A stretch of DNA of 64,000 nt from Kitagawia praeruptora (lineage: Eukaryota > Streptophyta > Magnoliopsida > Apiales > Apiaceae): the NCBI GenBank assembly GCA_037693485.1, contig CM075345.1:115745501-115809500 (forward strand), written 5' to 3'. The notes under the pieces were generated by a model that ran no database searches, had not been told where the DNA came from, and saw only the letters and a program-made list of their open reading frames with translations. Positions 1 through 11,372 of this stretch are shown piece by piece. Positions within the stretch are counted from its first letter, which is position 1, and each line of letters begins with the position of its first letter. The position numbers were made by a program, and so were the translations under genes.

Positions 1-902
1 TTTTATTCACAACTCTTCCTCCAAACCTAAAATAATACATTTTGAGAAATACAAATAAGAAATTCAAAAATGAAACACATTTTAGAAATTCAAATAAGAA
101 ATTTAAAAATAAAAAATTACCTAAAATAACAGCCAAAACCATATGACAGAGGTCCTGTAAAAAAACAAATTCAACATAATTAGGGTATAACAAATACATC
201 CAAGTAAATGAAAACTCCCAATTTAAGAAATTAGGATTTCGATTTAAAAACCCTAATTTAAGAAATTAGGGTTTTGATTTTTAAAAACCCCAAATTAAAC
301 TTACCAATTTCAGCAGAGGTGAGTGGTGACGGTGGTGAGTATAGCAGAGATGAGTGGTGATGGTGGTTAGTAAAGCAGGGGTGAGTGGTGGTGGAGGATA
401 GTTGTGGTGGTGAGAGACGAGAGAGAGATATGTGATAGTGATTTGAGAGAGAGATTTGTGAGAGAGTTTTAGCAGAGAGATTTGTGAGAGAGATTTGAGA
501 GAGAGTTTTAGGAGAGAGATTTGTGAGAGTTTTAGCAGAGAGATACAGTCGAGAGAGAGAGAGTGTGTGTGATAGTGTCGAAAGTTTCAGTTTTTAGTTT
601 TATGTTTTTAGTTTTAATTTTTCTGAAGGGGGAATAATTGTAGGCCGGGAGAATATTTGGTGATAAGGGGGGAAATTTTGACTTAGGGGGGAAAATTTTA
701 GTTAAGGGGGAAAGCAAATGAAGATAGCGCGCGTTTGATTTTTTTTAAGGCTGATTTTAGACATCGCTTTTAAAAAAGGTGATGTTTATGAAATATAAAG
801 ACTTCAGTTTAATACGGGGTGATGTTAATACATCTTTTAACATCAGGGGCATTTACAACCGATGTCTAATGTGTGATGTCTATTGAACTTTTTCTTGTAA
901 TG
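1..902 (-). mobile_element. CACTA-type DNA transposon, terminal part (other end outside window)
   Basis: The plus strand ends at 902 in TTTTTCTTGTAATG, whose complement CATTACAAGAAAAA is one base from the common plant CACTA terminus CACTACAAGAAAAA. Just inside (about 750-890) short gatgt/acatc motifs recur in both directions, as expected for subterminal transposase-binding repeats. Further in is a CT-rich leader and a splice-donor-like site on the minus strand, so the element reads leftward and its body lies outside the window. No transposase is visible. The target duplication cannot be tested because the other end is missing. Confidence 0.65.
302..570 (-). promoter_or_regulatory. CT-rich 5' leader with putative splice donor inside the CACTA element
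   Basis: On the minus strand this segment is a run of CTCTCT tracts and imperfect repeats (plus-strand unit roughly tttgtgagagagatttgaga), then CACCACCACT-type repeats, then GAAATTG followed by GTAAGTTT near 296-303. It looks like a transcribed, non-coding leader exon ending at a strong donor site, with the intron running off the left edge. An independent CACTA element at 18076-22463 has the same arrangement. Transcription is inferred. Confidence 0.4.
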
Positions 903-976
903 TATTTTGCCATTACTTTATGGTATTATACATATTATTTATGCATAGGTATGTATTATATATATAAACATAAACA

Positions 977-1359
977 GGGAGGTGCTCAAATGAGACTCCT
1001 CTTATAATGAGACCCTCTCTTATAATGAATCCCCCTTATATTCTTCAATTCTAAAGGGTCCCGCCAGGGGCACCCAATACGAAAAAGTCTTATAATTATA
1101 CCCTCTATTCATTCATAAAAAAATTAGGAAAAAAAATTTTAAAAAAATAAAAAAATTGTTGCCACGTCATCAATTTTTCCCAAAAAAATTATTATTTTTT
1201 AATTTTTTTTCTTTTCATAAATGGATAGAGGATAGAATTATAAGACTTTTTCGTATTTGGTGCCCCTGGTGGGGCCCTCTAGAATACACGAAATATGAGG
1301 GGGGGACTCATTATAAGAGAGGGTCACATTATTAGAGGGGTCTCATTTGAGCAGCCCCC
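977..1359. mobile_element. Mutator-type MITE with 10-bp target duplication
   Basis: A 383-bp foldback sequence. The left arm begins GGGAGGTGCTCAAATGAGAC and the complement of the right end begins GGGGGCTGCTCAAATGAGAC; inverted similarity continues for well over 100 bp on each side of an A/T-rich centre near 1130-1210. It is flanked by perfect copies of aacataaaca at 967-976 and 1360-1369. A 9-10 bp duplication with long terminal inverted repeats is the signature of Mutator-superfamily non-autonomous elements. No coding sequence is present. Confidence 0.88.
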
Positions 1360-1369
1360 AACATAAACA

Positions 1370-2062
1370 TACGTATATGTATGAATTTAAAATGTAAACC
1401 GCTAGCTTTTAGCTTCCCTGGAAAGCTGCCCCAAATTCAAATTTTGAATTCAAAATTTTATGCCCGATACAAACAACTCCCATTTGTGTACCAAAATCCA
1501 ATTCATGTATACACTTTTCTCCCTTTCTTTCTTTGTACTAGATCAAAATTTATTCATGTATAGTTTTTCATTCATCCTTTCTATTTTATATGTTTTATAT
1601 CTTTGTGTGTACTAAGTTTTTCTTCTTTCTGCAAATGTTTCTTCCATACAAACAACATGAAAAATCATTCTTTTCAATTGCATAAAAATGTGTTTGAAGT
1701 ATTTTTTTATATTCCCAACTTGCATCATATATACGTTTATACACCAAGTGTTTGATTATAGTTCTGAATGAGTTTTAATTTCTTTTAAGTGTTTAAAGAT
1801 ATGACAAATCATGTGTACTTAATTGAATTGAAATCGAAACTAATTATGTTTGTTCTTTGTGCAGCGTTAATATTTGAAATCTAATATTCTAACGATTCAC
1901 TTTTTGATTTTATATTAAACATGGAAGAAGAAAGACTTGAAGAGGTATCTTTCTCAACTGCTTAAGTATTTCGGTTGATAAGTTTGTAATTTATTAACAT
2001 GATATGCTTTGTAGGTTGTAGATGATATCAAATGAAAATTTTGGATTTAAGATTGTATTACT
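1370..2062. other. Unassigned AT-rich spacer
   Basis: No convincing gene or element. A short stretch near 1860-1950 (TTTGTGCAG, then gaagaaagac, then gaggtatcttt) resembles a small acceptor-exon-donor unit and has a weak counterpart near 7130-7215, beyond the solo LTR. The only open frame (about 60 codons at 1381-1563) has no recognisable product. Confidence 0.5.
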
Positions 2063-4408
2063 CATATTGTAAGAACCCAAATTTTTGGTAGAATTAAAAA
2101 TTTTTATTAAGCGTTGAGAAAAGAAGGAACAATGATTCCGACTCCAAGGTAGTAACAGTTCTAATGAATGAATGTTAATGGGTAAAGATTCCAATGATTA
2201 TATGTCATGAAGAATGCAATGGGTTGACAACCTAGATTAGAATAATCTATCTCCTAAGAAATAAGATATGTCCAAATCAATATCTGTTGTTAGTCCAGTG
2301 GTTTCGTAAAAGGGGTAAGGAATGCCCGAAAGATAACAAGGACATTTTTATAAATATAAGGAATAAAGATGGAATAAAGAATGAATAGTGTTTTTGGTGA
2401 AAATAAGAATAGTATTAGACGACGCTATATAGAAGTATTCAGAACGGATTTTTGAGTTCGTATTCATGATCCAAGGGCGAAATAAGTGTATGTAAACGAC
2501 ATCGGATTCAGAAAAATAGCACTTTTATTTTCTTCGAGATTTCCCTGGACACTGCAAGACTTAAGGATTTATTAAAAGGAATTAAGGAATTTAAATTCGA
2601 GTATGGAGATTAGTATTATAAATTAATATTAAGAAGGTTTCCGGTAAAACCCTAACTAGAAACGATTGAGTTATTCCTCCGAACGATCAACGAATTGAGC
2701 AATAAACGGACAAAGAAACAAGCAGGGGATCAAGATACATGCATGTGCTAGTGGATAACATCAAGTAACTAAGTGGTTACAAAGGTAACTAGCATACTTA
2801 GAAACTAACCAAGCAACTAAGCTTACAACATACACCATTCCACAAGATCAAGACACATGCCCCTTAATTTACCTCATGCATGACATATCACCTTTAATAA
2901 AGCTACTTTAGCTAGATATTATCAAGATGAGATGTATTATGCAAGAGAACCAAGCAAGCCAAGATCAAAAACTCCATCCCTCCATTTCTTTCAAAACTAC
3001 CCAGCAGAAACACTCTCAAGAAAACAATTCATATCTCCATTTCTATCCATGATAAAATCACCAAGTTTTAACCATAGATTCTCCACTCCATGGGCAAGGT
3101 TCGTTCCAAATTTCATGGCAATCTAATGAGTATAGACTAGTCAAATCGCATCCCCAAGTTGAAGAAACCAACCTGCCTGTTCTTGGCAGTTTCTGTCCAG
3201 CGGGAAAAGAGGGCTCAAAGCTTATGAAGAGGTCAAGATGTGGTAAAAAGTTGAGAGCCAAACTCTTATTTTTCGATTTGTTATGATTTTTACAAAAGTG
3301 ATGATGAATAGTAACCCTTATAAACGAACTTTGTTTTCTTGCTTGATTTGGATGATCCAAGCTATCTTAAAGCTATACAAGGACTATATCAAGCTAATTA
3401 AGGCTAGAACAATCTCCAAGGAAGGTATAAGCCTTAAGAACCCTAGATCTTATTTTAAGATTATGTATGTTTTGGTGGATTTTAGCATAGTTATGATATT
3501 AGTGTTATCATGAGCATGATCTTGTAGTTGGTTTAATCATATGATGATTATGATGGTGAAGAGTAATATTCCTGGACTTGTTGAGATGTATAACATGTGT
3601 AAAAGATGTATGGATGCCCGGTGTGGCTAGATTGTGTTGAAAACAATTTAGAAACGTTCGATTTATAGCCGTCGTAATGCCCGATTTTCGTTAAACCTTA
3701 AGAAACCGTGCATCACAGTAGCTTTAACTCACTGTTTAGCTTCGTATTCTGCTATGAAAAGCTATATTATGTTATAAGCTTCGTTTTGATATAAAGATCG
3801 TATGAAATGGACTTACGGTTTAGGAATTATGATTAAATTCGTAAAAGTGGTTAGAAACCGTAAACAAAAGTTCGTAACTGGAATTGGATTCCTTTAATAC
3901 TACGAAATCAGTGGCGAATCTTGATAATCAAATATTAGAGGTAAAAAGGAAGGTATGAGAGAAAACTGCATGTCGAACGGATCGTTTTCCGATTTTATAA
4001 AAATGTTCGAATCGAGGTTAAGCGCGAACGAACCCCTTAAAAGTATGACTTTGGTTATAACTTAGAAAACGGGCGATAAAGCTCGAGGTATAATCTTGAT
4101 TCGTAAACGACCGACCTTAGAATTTATACGACTTAAGTATATACCAAGTGTAAGTATGACGACGTGTCTTAGTAGCGAACGAATGACGGGTCATAGTAGT
4201 AGTAAAGAGAGTTGCACTAAAGGGTGTTTAACGAGATAACTCGAAAACATATTTTGACTTAAGTTAAGTTATACTTAGCCTTTTAAAAAGTGTTAAGTGA
4301 TTGACCTCGATTATTGTGACTATTTATAGATCACCGGATTGACACGAGGCACACTACCCCTACAGGATTGCCAGACAAGTTTTAAATCCTTCTTAAAGGC
4401 TGTTGTTG

Positions 4409-4411
<3 letters not shown>

Positions 4412-4449
<38 letters not shown>
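4412..4449. repeat. (AT)n microsatellite
   Basis: An uninterrupted AT dinucleotide run of about 38 bp inside the giant solo LTR. Confidence 0.95.
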
Positions 4450-4452
<3 letters not shown>

Positions 4453-4624
4453 CTTTCTGTTATACAAATGTCATAGCATGCATGCCTAGCTACTTTAAAG
4501 CTATATTGTGATACTTGTTCCCTGATTTAATGTTGGCTTATAAGCTAGATAGATAATATATCAGTTATAAGCCGGGTATTGCTAAGACCCTTAAGCGAAG
4601 AGCAGTTAAATCTCATTCTTTGAT

Positions 4625-5480
4625 TATAGACCGGGAGTCGGTATTCCTTGATATATTGATATTATTTTCAGAGGAAAATAGTTAAGTAAATATTTTCCAT
4701 TTATTATCTGACGAATATTGTTGGAATATTCCTTGGAGACTATTTGATGAATATTATTTGGAGTATTCATTCGATATTTATTTATTCGAGGAATATTATC
4801 TTTAATATTCATCTAAAGTTGATTTGATATTCGAAGATTATTTTGAACCCTCACTTAAGTTATTTACTCAGTGAATATTATGTCGCATATTCATTCGAGT
4901 TTTTTTAATTGATAAGTATTATTAATGTGAATATTCACTATTTATTCAGTGAATATTATCTCGAATATTCATTCAAACTCCATATATTTTATAAATATTA
5001 TTTTGAACATTGATCCGAACTCAAGTTATTCGATGAATATTATCTGGAATATTCATGTGAACTTCACTTATTTGACGAATATTATTTCCAATATTCGTTT
5101 AAAGTCGATTCAATTATCGAATATTGTTTCGAATATTCATTTAATAGTTATTCCTTCAATCATATCGGTATTATTAATTGAATATTCACTAATTGTTCAG
5201 TGAATATTATTTTGAATATTCGTTCGAGTTTTAATTATCTGATAAATATTATTAATTTGAATATTCACTATTTGTTCAGTGAATATTATTTCGAATATTC
5301 ATTCGAGCTTTATTTATCTGAGAAGTACTGCTTATTTAAATATTCATTAATTACTTAATGAACGTTACTTGTGAATAGTTACTCGAGGATTATTTTGAAT
5401 AATATCTCATATTAGAATTACTCCTTCAATATTTTGACTTAATAAATATTCTTGGGAATATTTATTTACTTCTTCTAACT
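4625..5480. repeat. Degenerate tandem array of gaatatt-palindrome units within the solo LTR
   Basis: About ten diverged units of the form TGAATATTATTTCGAATATT followed by CATTCGAG recur through this block, spaced roughly 50-100 bp. Each unit carries back-to-back AATATT motifs, so the whole block is rich in short inverted repeats. A small open frame at 4949-5203 is a by-product of the repeats. No equivalent array was seen in the second solo LTR, so it partly explains the 1 kb length difference. Confidence 0.75.
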
Positions 5481-6148
5481 CGCTTTAAAAATAAATTACT
5501 TCATTCAGATATCATCTTCGATCTTCAAATATTATGTAAACTATTTCAGAACCTTATTATTAGTATTATATTATCAAGGAAGGTTCTCAGTGACTCCATT
5601 CTTCATGCAATTCTATTATAAGGGAACCTTACTTGAGAAATGTTATTTACCTTGTGACTGCCCGGTCATAAATTCTTTGAAGCTATTCGTTCCACTTACA
5701 ATTTGGTTGCTATTATTCATTGAATCTTGTGTACCCACTCATTATTCGAGGGGTAAGAGTGTTGGAACAAGTTGAGATCCATTAACAAGCAGCAGCTTGG
5801 GAAATATTGGTGAATTTTCCTTTCCAATTAGATATGACTACTTTGTGGAGTCGTATCAACAAGTATTATACTTGGGAAAAGGGGGACGAACTTTACGTTT
5901 CAGAGTCATGGACTTATTCGAACTAGGAGTCGTGTGTAAGAGGCTGAGTCGCGCGGTCCATCACAAGGCCCAATCGTTGGCCAGGGAGTTACTATTAAGG
6001 GCGGTAGACAAGTAAATCCGTCAGTTCTTCCTTCTACCGGTAGTAAACTATATTGGGCTGTACCATCTTCGACTGATCATCGGAGAGTGGGACAGCTGGC
6101 GCATGATAACTCTAGTATTAGTTCATCTCCCAAATTAGGAATTCCCTG

Positions 6149-6235
6149 CAACACGTATCGAAGAGACTTCTTTCAGGTTGACGGGTATTCCCCGCAACAT
6201 GTATCGAAGAGACTTCTTTCAGGTTGCCAGGAGTT
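6149..6235. repeat. Short tandem duplication in solo LTR
   Basis: The phrase GTATCGAAGAGACTTCTTTC followed by AGGTTG occurs twice in direct order about 46 bp apart near the 3' part of the giant LTR. Confidence 0.8.
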
Positions 6236-6928
6236 TGAAACATGTTCAGAAACTTGAATTGAAGTGCCTTTTCTGAAAGTCCCTATTTCATGATAAATGA
6301 TGCTATCTTGTTATCTTTGGCATAGTAGATATTCCCACAGAAAAATATATGTTTTGAGTTACCTTGTAACTTCATCCTTTATATTGAACTGGCACTGTTT
6401 TCGTTAATGCATGGCATATGGTTTCAAAATATACTTTTGAACTGTCATATATATCACTATGAAGTTATATTATTGTTGGTGGGCTATTGCTCACCCTTGC
6501 TTTATTTATTTATATCAGAACAACAGCTAGATCAGATGACCCGCACAAGGCGCATTCAGCACAAGCATGTGACAGCCGTCAGAGGGATAGCAGTTAGATC
6601 ATAGCTACAATTACTGAAGAGGCAGCCATTGGTATGCTAGATGTTAGCATTTGAGTATCAAATGTATTTATTATATGACATATACAAATGGATGGCAAAG
6701 AGTATGTAATAGTTAAATTGTAAATCTTTTGGGTTGTAGGAACTCAATCTTGTGATTAATAAAATTTGGTAGTTACTCTGACTTCATCTCTAGGACTATA
6801 ACGGGTGTATTTTATGTTGTCGTTTTGGGTCACAAGGTTGTAATTTGATTTTTATGCTGGTTTTGTGGATGGAGATTGAGACCGTAATGACCAGATCCCT
6901 GACCCGGATCTGGGGGTGTTACACATAT

Positions 6929-7972
6929 AATGTTGAATATGTATATAATTTGTGGAGGATGGAGATTTAAGATTGAATATTTATTACGATAGTTCAATCT
7001 TTGATTTAATAATGAGTTCCAAACAAAGAAGGTGTGTATTTCAGTTGAATAATTTGTGATTAGAGAAAGTTAATTACTTTGGATTATGTGTGTACGTATT
7101 TGTGATGATCTACGTATGTACGTACTTTGTGCAGGTTTAGGATTTTATACCAAACTATTATGATAGCTGATGATTTGATATCGAAGAAAGACCTAAAAAA
7201 AATTTAGAGGTACCTTTCTGAATTTATGTGATTCTTTTACTCTAACAGTTTGATTAAATTTTGCAAGAAGTATTACAAAGTCATTTTTAGCTTTAACTCT
7301 TTTTACACTTCACTAAGCACCAAAGTTTATCCTAATTGCATCTATAGGATTGTGTCACTTATATACATTGATGTTATACATGATTTTGATAAAATGCACC
7401 AGTGGATGATTTTGTAACTTTATGTCTGTGATTTGATCCCACCAACTGCTTGATAAAATGCACGAGTGACTTGGAATTAGATTCCTTCGGAGTTTTTATT
7501 AGATTGCATCAAATTTGTATTATTAGTTTGCATCGATTTCGTAATCGAACACTATGCTTTACATGTTATTGTGTGGTTTTTTTTTATTTGGTTAACAATG
7601 TGTATTTACTTGCTCTGATTTGGTTGGGAGTTAATGTTAAATTGCCTTCATATGAATCCAGTTCATATGATAACAAATTTGGTTGTGTTAAACTGCTTTA
7701 AAGTGTTTAAACTTATTATAACAATTTTTTTTTATACTGAAAGATTCCAGTTGAACCTTTCACATAGCAAATGCGAAGAATTATAACAGCCTTCCCTTAT
7801 ATGGAGCGTCATCCTTTATGGTAATACTCTGTCCAATATGCATACATTATCCTCTATGATAATTCTTTGTATATAGTCTAGATTTCAGTTTTCTCATTCT
7901 TTCGTGTTTATCCTAACCTTTTAAAAGCGTAAATGTTCTTTATTTATAAATCCTGCCTTTGAAGTATATGAT
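6929..7972. other. Unassigned AT-rich spacer
   Basis: No recognisable gene, terminal repeat or RNA. It contains the weak exon-like counterpart (about 7130-7215) of the phrase near 1860-1950. An open frame at 7450-7701 (83 codons) has no motif and is probably chance. Confidence 0.5.
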
Positions 7973-7987
7973 AATTTTACCATTAGC

Positions 7988-9015
7988 TTTTTTTTTTTGC
8001 CACATTTAAAGCAGATTTCATTAATACTTTAAAGAGACTCAATCAGGACAAACCCCCAACTGATCATGCAACCAGGTTAAAAAACAAATAAACGAGCTAA
8101 AAACTAGCCGTCTTGTTTCCGGATTGCTTAACTCACTAAATACAAATATTCTGAAAATTAAAAATGAAGATAATGGTTTTCCGAGCAATCCAGCCTACAT
8201 CACCCCTAAAAAGTGAAAATAGTAGCTTCACAATTGACCCTCACAGTAAATCCATGGGTAGCGCGATGTTCAGAGAATGAAATGAACATATTTTTGTGAA
8301 AGGTGAGCACATGCGATTTCACTACCACTTCGAATGCACCCCAGCTATCTACCTGCCGGATACCAGCTATAGACTTGCCGAAAGTGTTGATGCGAGATAT
8401 CCAGATCTCCCAAATCACCATAAAATTCATTTTCAACACAACAACCAACATACACATGAGTAATAACTCAACACATCGCACAAAAGCGAAGACACATCGC
8501 ATAAAGCGAGACAAAAATTCGAAAAATCAAAGATCTCGAAATAACACCAAATATTGATATGATGTTAAGTAGGAGATTTTGACTCTAAGAATGAATTTTA
8601 ATTGAAATTTCAAGCTCTAAACCAAAGTAGATCTGAGAAAAACGGAGAAGAAACTCGAATGAATTTTCAACTAAAAATCATTTATGGAAATAAAACGGAA
8701 GGGGGTGGATGGAGGGGGAAGAAGGCTGCTACAACCGATGGTATTAAGCAAAAGAAAACGATAAAGAAAGCTAGAAAGGAAGAACAAAGAAAAAACTATG
8801 GCTAAATTTATTTTGGGGTCTCATTAAAAACCAATTAAGAAAAATGAGCACCCCTTTATTCAAGAAATGAATGATTTAAGTCGACTCTCATCGAGCTAGT
8901 CGGATTTGGCCGGAAGAAACTGAAGATAAAAGAGGAAAAAAGGCAGGGGCGGTGGCTACTGTATTGTTTTGAGAGAGAGATGAGATGAAGTATGACTAGA
9001 ATTCTTAATTCTAAA
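7988..9015 (-). mobile_element. Retroposed, intronless sequence with poly(A) tract and ~15-bp target duplication
   Basis: Read on the minus strand, about 1.0 kb of unique sequence ends in TTTAAATGTGGC followed by at least ten A residues. It is flanked by direct copies of attttaccattagct near 7973-7987 and 9016-9030 (coordinates good to about 2 bases). A poly(A) tail with a long target duplication is the mark of LINE-machinery retroposition. The 5' end is CT-rich and non-coding, like a genuine 5' UTR. No reverse transcriptase is encoded, so it is either a retroposed host transcript or a non-autonomous LINE relative. Parent unknown. Confidence 0.7.
8206..8514 (-). CDS. Hypothetical 102-codon ORF inside the retroposed sequence
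   Basis: It opens MSRFMRCVFAFVRCVELLL and ends in VNCEATIFTF. The first 30 residues are hydrophobic with Arg and Cys, and the middle has a GKSIAG stretch. No known domain is recognised. It is the longest frame on the sense strand of the retroposed transcript and is preceded by several hundred bases of leader, so it could be the remnant of the parent reading frame or chance. No start context distinguishes these options. Confidence 0.2.
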   Translation of the reverse strand: MSRFMRCVFAFVRCVELLLMCMLVVVLKMNFMVIWEIWISRINTFGKSIAGIRQVDSWGAFEVVVKSHVLTFHKNMFISFSEHRATHGFTVRVNCEATIFTF

Positions 9016-9201
9016 TATTTTACCATTAGCTACTTGCATATGTTTTGACTCTGTGCTACCTCATTATGCAGTTCGTGTTTCGAATTGCAGTTGGTGTCGG
9101 TTCCTCTATTTTATTTTATTTTACAATGGCTTCCAAAGGTATCCTTGGGATAGACATGTCCACATCCAATACATCAAATGGAGTCTTCCAGGGGGATAGT
9201 G

Positions 9202-9330
9202 ATGGCTGACTCCACTTTTAAAAATGAGAAATTTAGTGGACACAATTTGAAGATCTTGCATATGAAAAAAGTTATTAATAGGCTAGATATGAAACATCTG
9301 GTAAGAAGGAATGTTAGTAAATTGTGCAAG
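9202..9330 (+). pseudogene. Decayed Ty1/copia gag N-terminal fragment
   Basis: The frame beginning MADSTFKNEKFSGHNLKIL and continuing HMKKVINRL resembles the start of plant copia Gag proteins, which commonly read K-F-x-G-x-N-F-x-L-W-x-x-x-M. The key Trp is replaced by His in this copy, and the frame is lost within about 40 codons. No LTR or primer site was found nearby, so this is a relic or a chance resemblance. Confidence 0.3.
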
Positions 9331-9339
9331 CCATAGCAA

Positions 9340-11372
9340 TGATATGCGTAGTTAGGGTGATCCGTGAAGTTGCAGAAGTTTAGGATCTTTAATCATGTGC
9401 TTTCTTAAAGACTCCATATGATTTATGTTTTGTTTATAATTTGTGTCAGGTGTTTTGAAAATCAAAATTTGTACTCAAATTCTATTGTTAAATGTAAGTA
9501 GCTTATAAAGCTCGGAAGTCAATAGTATTTGAATGTCATGTAATCTATGTCCATGTAGATAGGAGTATATATCAGAACTATGTGTGAGAGTGGCAGAAAA
9601 GTATGATTATGGGTGAAAGTGTCCTCCAATTTAGTTATTTTTTATGATTTTATATTCTTGAGAAACGAGGAGGAGTCGTCACAAATAAACAATCTTTTTA
9701 AATTTTTATTAGACACCATTCATTAAAAAAATTAATCAAACATCATCATTTTTAGTAATATACTCTTACCAACAAAGTATTTTCAAAAAAAAAAATCAGT
9801 AATTATTATGAATACATTTTTCCAATGAGATAATAAGTATTAAGTACAACGCTTCAAAAAAATTAAAATTATTCCATAAAAAACCAATAGAAGATATTCT
9901 CGAATATGGTATTTTAATACAATTTATATATAAATTAATAATTCCTATTAATAAAAGAAAAGAAAAATTCCTGAAGAAATTGAAAATAAGTGTAATGTCA
10001 ATTAAGGAATAAAGTGCTAAGTAAAAAGGTAATTTCGATCTAACAAATTTTCCGCCCAAAGACAACGAGTCCTCATTTGAACAGATGAAAAAGACAAGGT
10101 CAAATGATTCAAGGTTTTAAAATCATCAAGTTATGAAACTTACGGTTTGAAATAAAGACACGCACAAATACTACTCCTATATGTTAATAGAGTAATGTTA
10201 TATGTTCGAAAAAAAATTAAAATTATTTTCAATTGACACGTAATATCATTTTTTTTTATAGAATTCGTATTAAAATATGAGGGGCTCATTTCATTTATAA
10301 AAAAATAACCAATCATGTAATGACAATTCAACATTCGGAACCGATTTTCGGAACGATTTCGTGAGCTGTAACATTTTCCATGTTAAAAATAATTAAAGAG
10401 AAAATAGAACCACGAATACATGTTTTCTTTGAGATAATTTAAATGTGACATTTGTTACAAATCTTTGGATTCAATTTATTAAAAGAAATAATATTTTTAT
10501 TCATTATTAAAATACCTTTTTGAATTTGTAAGTAACTAAAATAGATAATTTTATTAGTGATCTATAATTTGTCCAAGACATGTACAAAGTCAAATGTCTT
10601 AAAAGAAAAAATAAAAAATCTGAAAATGGGACTCTCTTCGTCCTAATTAAAATGACCAATTTAATTTGTTAACGTTCAAACTTAATCAATTTTGATTGAT
10701 AATTAAAATTTATATATTTTGTAATTAATTTTAATTATATGAAATATATAATTTTTAATCACAATTCAAAATTTTGAAAAATTAAAAAAATTAAATGAAC
10801 CACTTCATGTGTAACGGAGAAATTTATAAGTGCAATTTCTGATTCAAACGATCGGCAAAACGTTACAACATAATTTTAAGAAAAAGTATAACCATTTTTA
10901 ATATCAACTTTATTACAAAAAACAATATAAAAACTTTTTTTAACATTTCATTTAATTTCTTTATATAAACAAAATCATACATAAAAATAAATTTATCATT
11001 TTATCATCCTATGCGCTAGCGGGCAAGACATCCTAGTTTATTATATCGTGTACAAGTCAAAGTACATAGTACTAACAAGTAAATAATTGACATTTCACAA
11101 TTAATCATTTTTAAATTTATTCACTTTTATAATTGTTCATTTTTAGTTTAATTTAAAAGTATTTTAATATTAACGAAGTTATTAAAAATATCATTTATGT
11201 GTAGATTCTTAATTTTTACAAAAGTGCCGCTTATTTTTTGAATTAATTTTTTAGTTTATTTTTAAAAACTTTGATAATTAAAAAAAATACCATATGCATA
11301 ATTTTAAAAAAAATTAGAACTTAAATTAAACAACTATCATACATTTACTCAAAAAAGAAAAAAATATTTAGT
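9340..11372. other. AT-rich intergenic region, possible Helitron 3' end at 11036
   Basis: Mostly low-complexity A/T sequence without coding content; frames at 9796-10065 and 10140-10334 on the minus strand lack motifs. Near 11014-11036 the phrase GCGCTAGCGGGCAAGACATC is followed directly by CTAG at 11033-11036 and then T. This resembles Helitron 3' ends (short GC-rich stem, then CTRR, inserted before T), but the stem is short and no matching 5' TC end was found. Confidence 0.35.

Larger units (their letters stand above)
2068..6923 (+). mobile_element. Giant solo LTR (4.86 kb), copy 1
   Basis: The sequence begins TGTAAGAACCC and ends GGGTGTTACA, and is flanked by a perfect 5-bp duplication catat (2063-2067 and 6924-6928). 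It has no gag, pol, primer-binding site or polypurine tract, so it is read as a solo LTR left by LTR-LTR recombination. Blocks at 3028-3117 and 3250-3330 are closely matched in a second solo LTR at 42564-46417 (near 43425-43513 and 43675-43755), which confirms a shared family. LTRs this long occur in some Ty3/gypsy lineages such as Tekay/Del and Ogre; lineage assignment here is only a guess. Strand is set by alignment with the other copy and is arbitrary in absolute terms. Confidence 0.85.

Noticed and set aside
4949..5203. 84-codon Asn/Ile-rich ORF
   Set aside because: Falls in the gaatatt tandem array of the solo LTR; periodic composition explains it.
9796..10334. Hydrophobic minus-strand ORFs as membrane proteins
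   Set aside because: AT-rich DNA yields Phe/Ile/Leu-rich frames by chance; no conserved motif or codon pattern.
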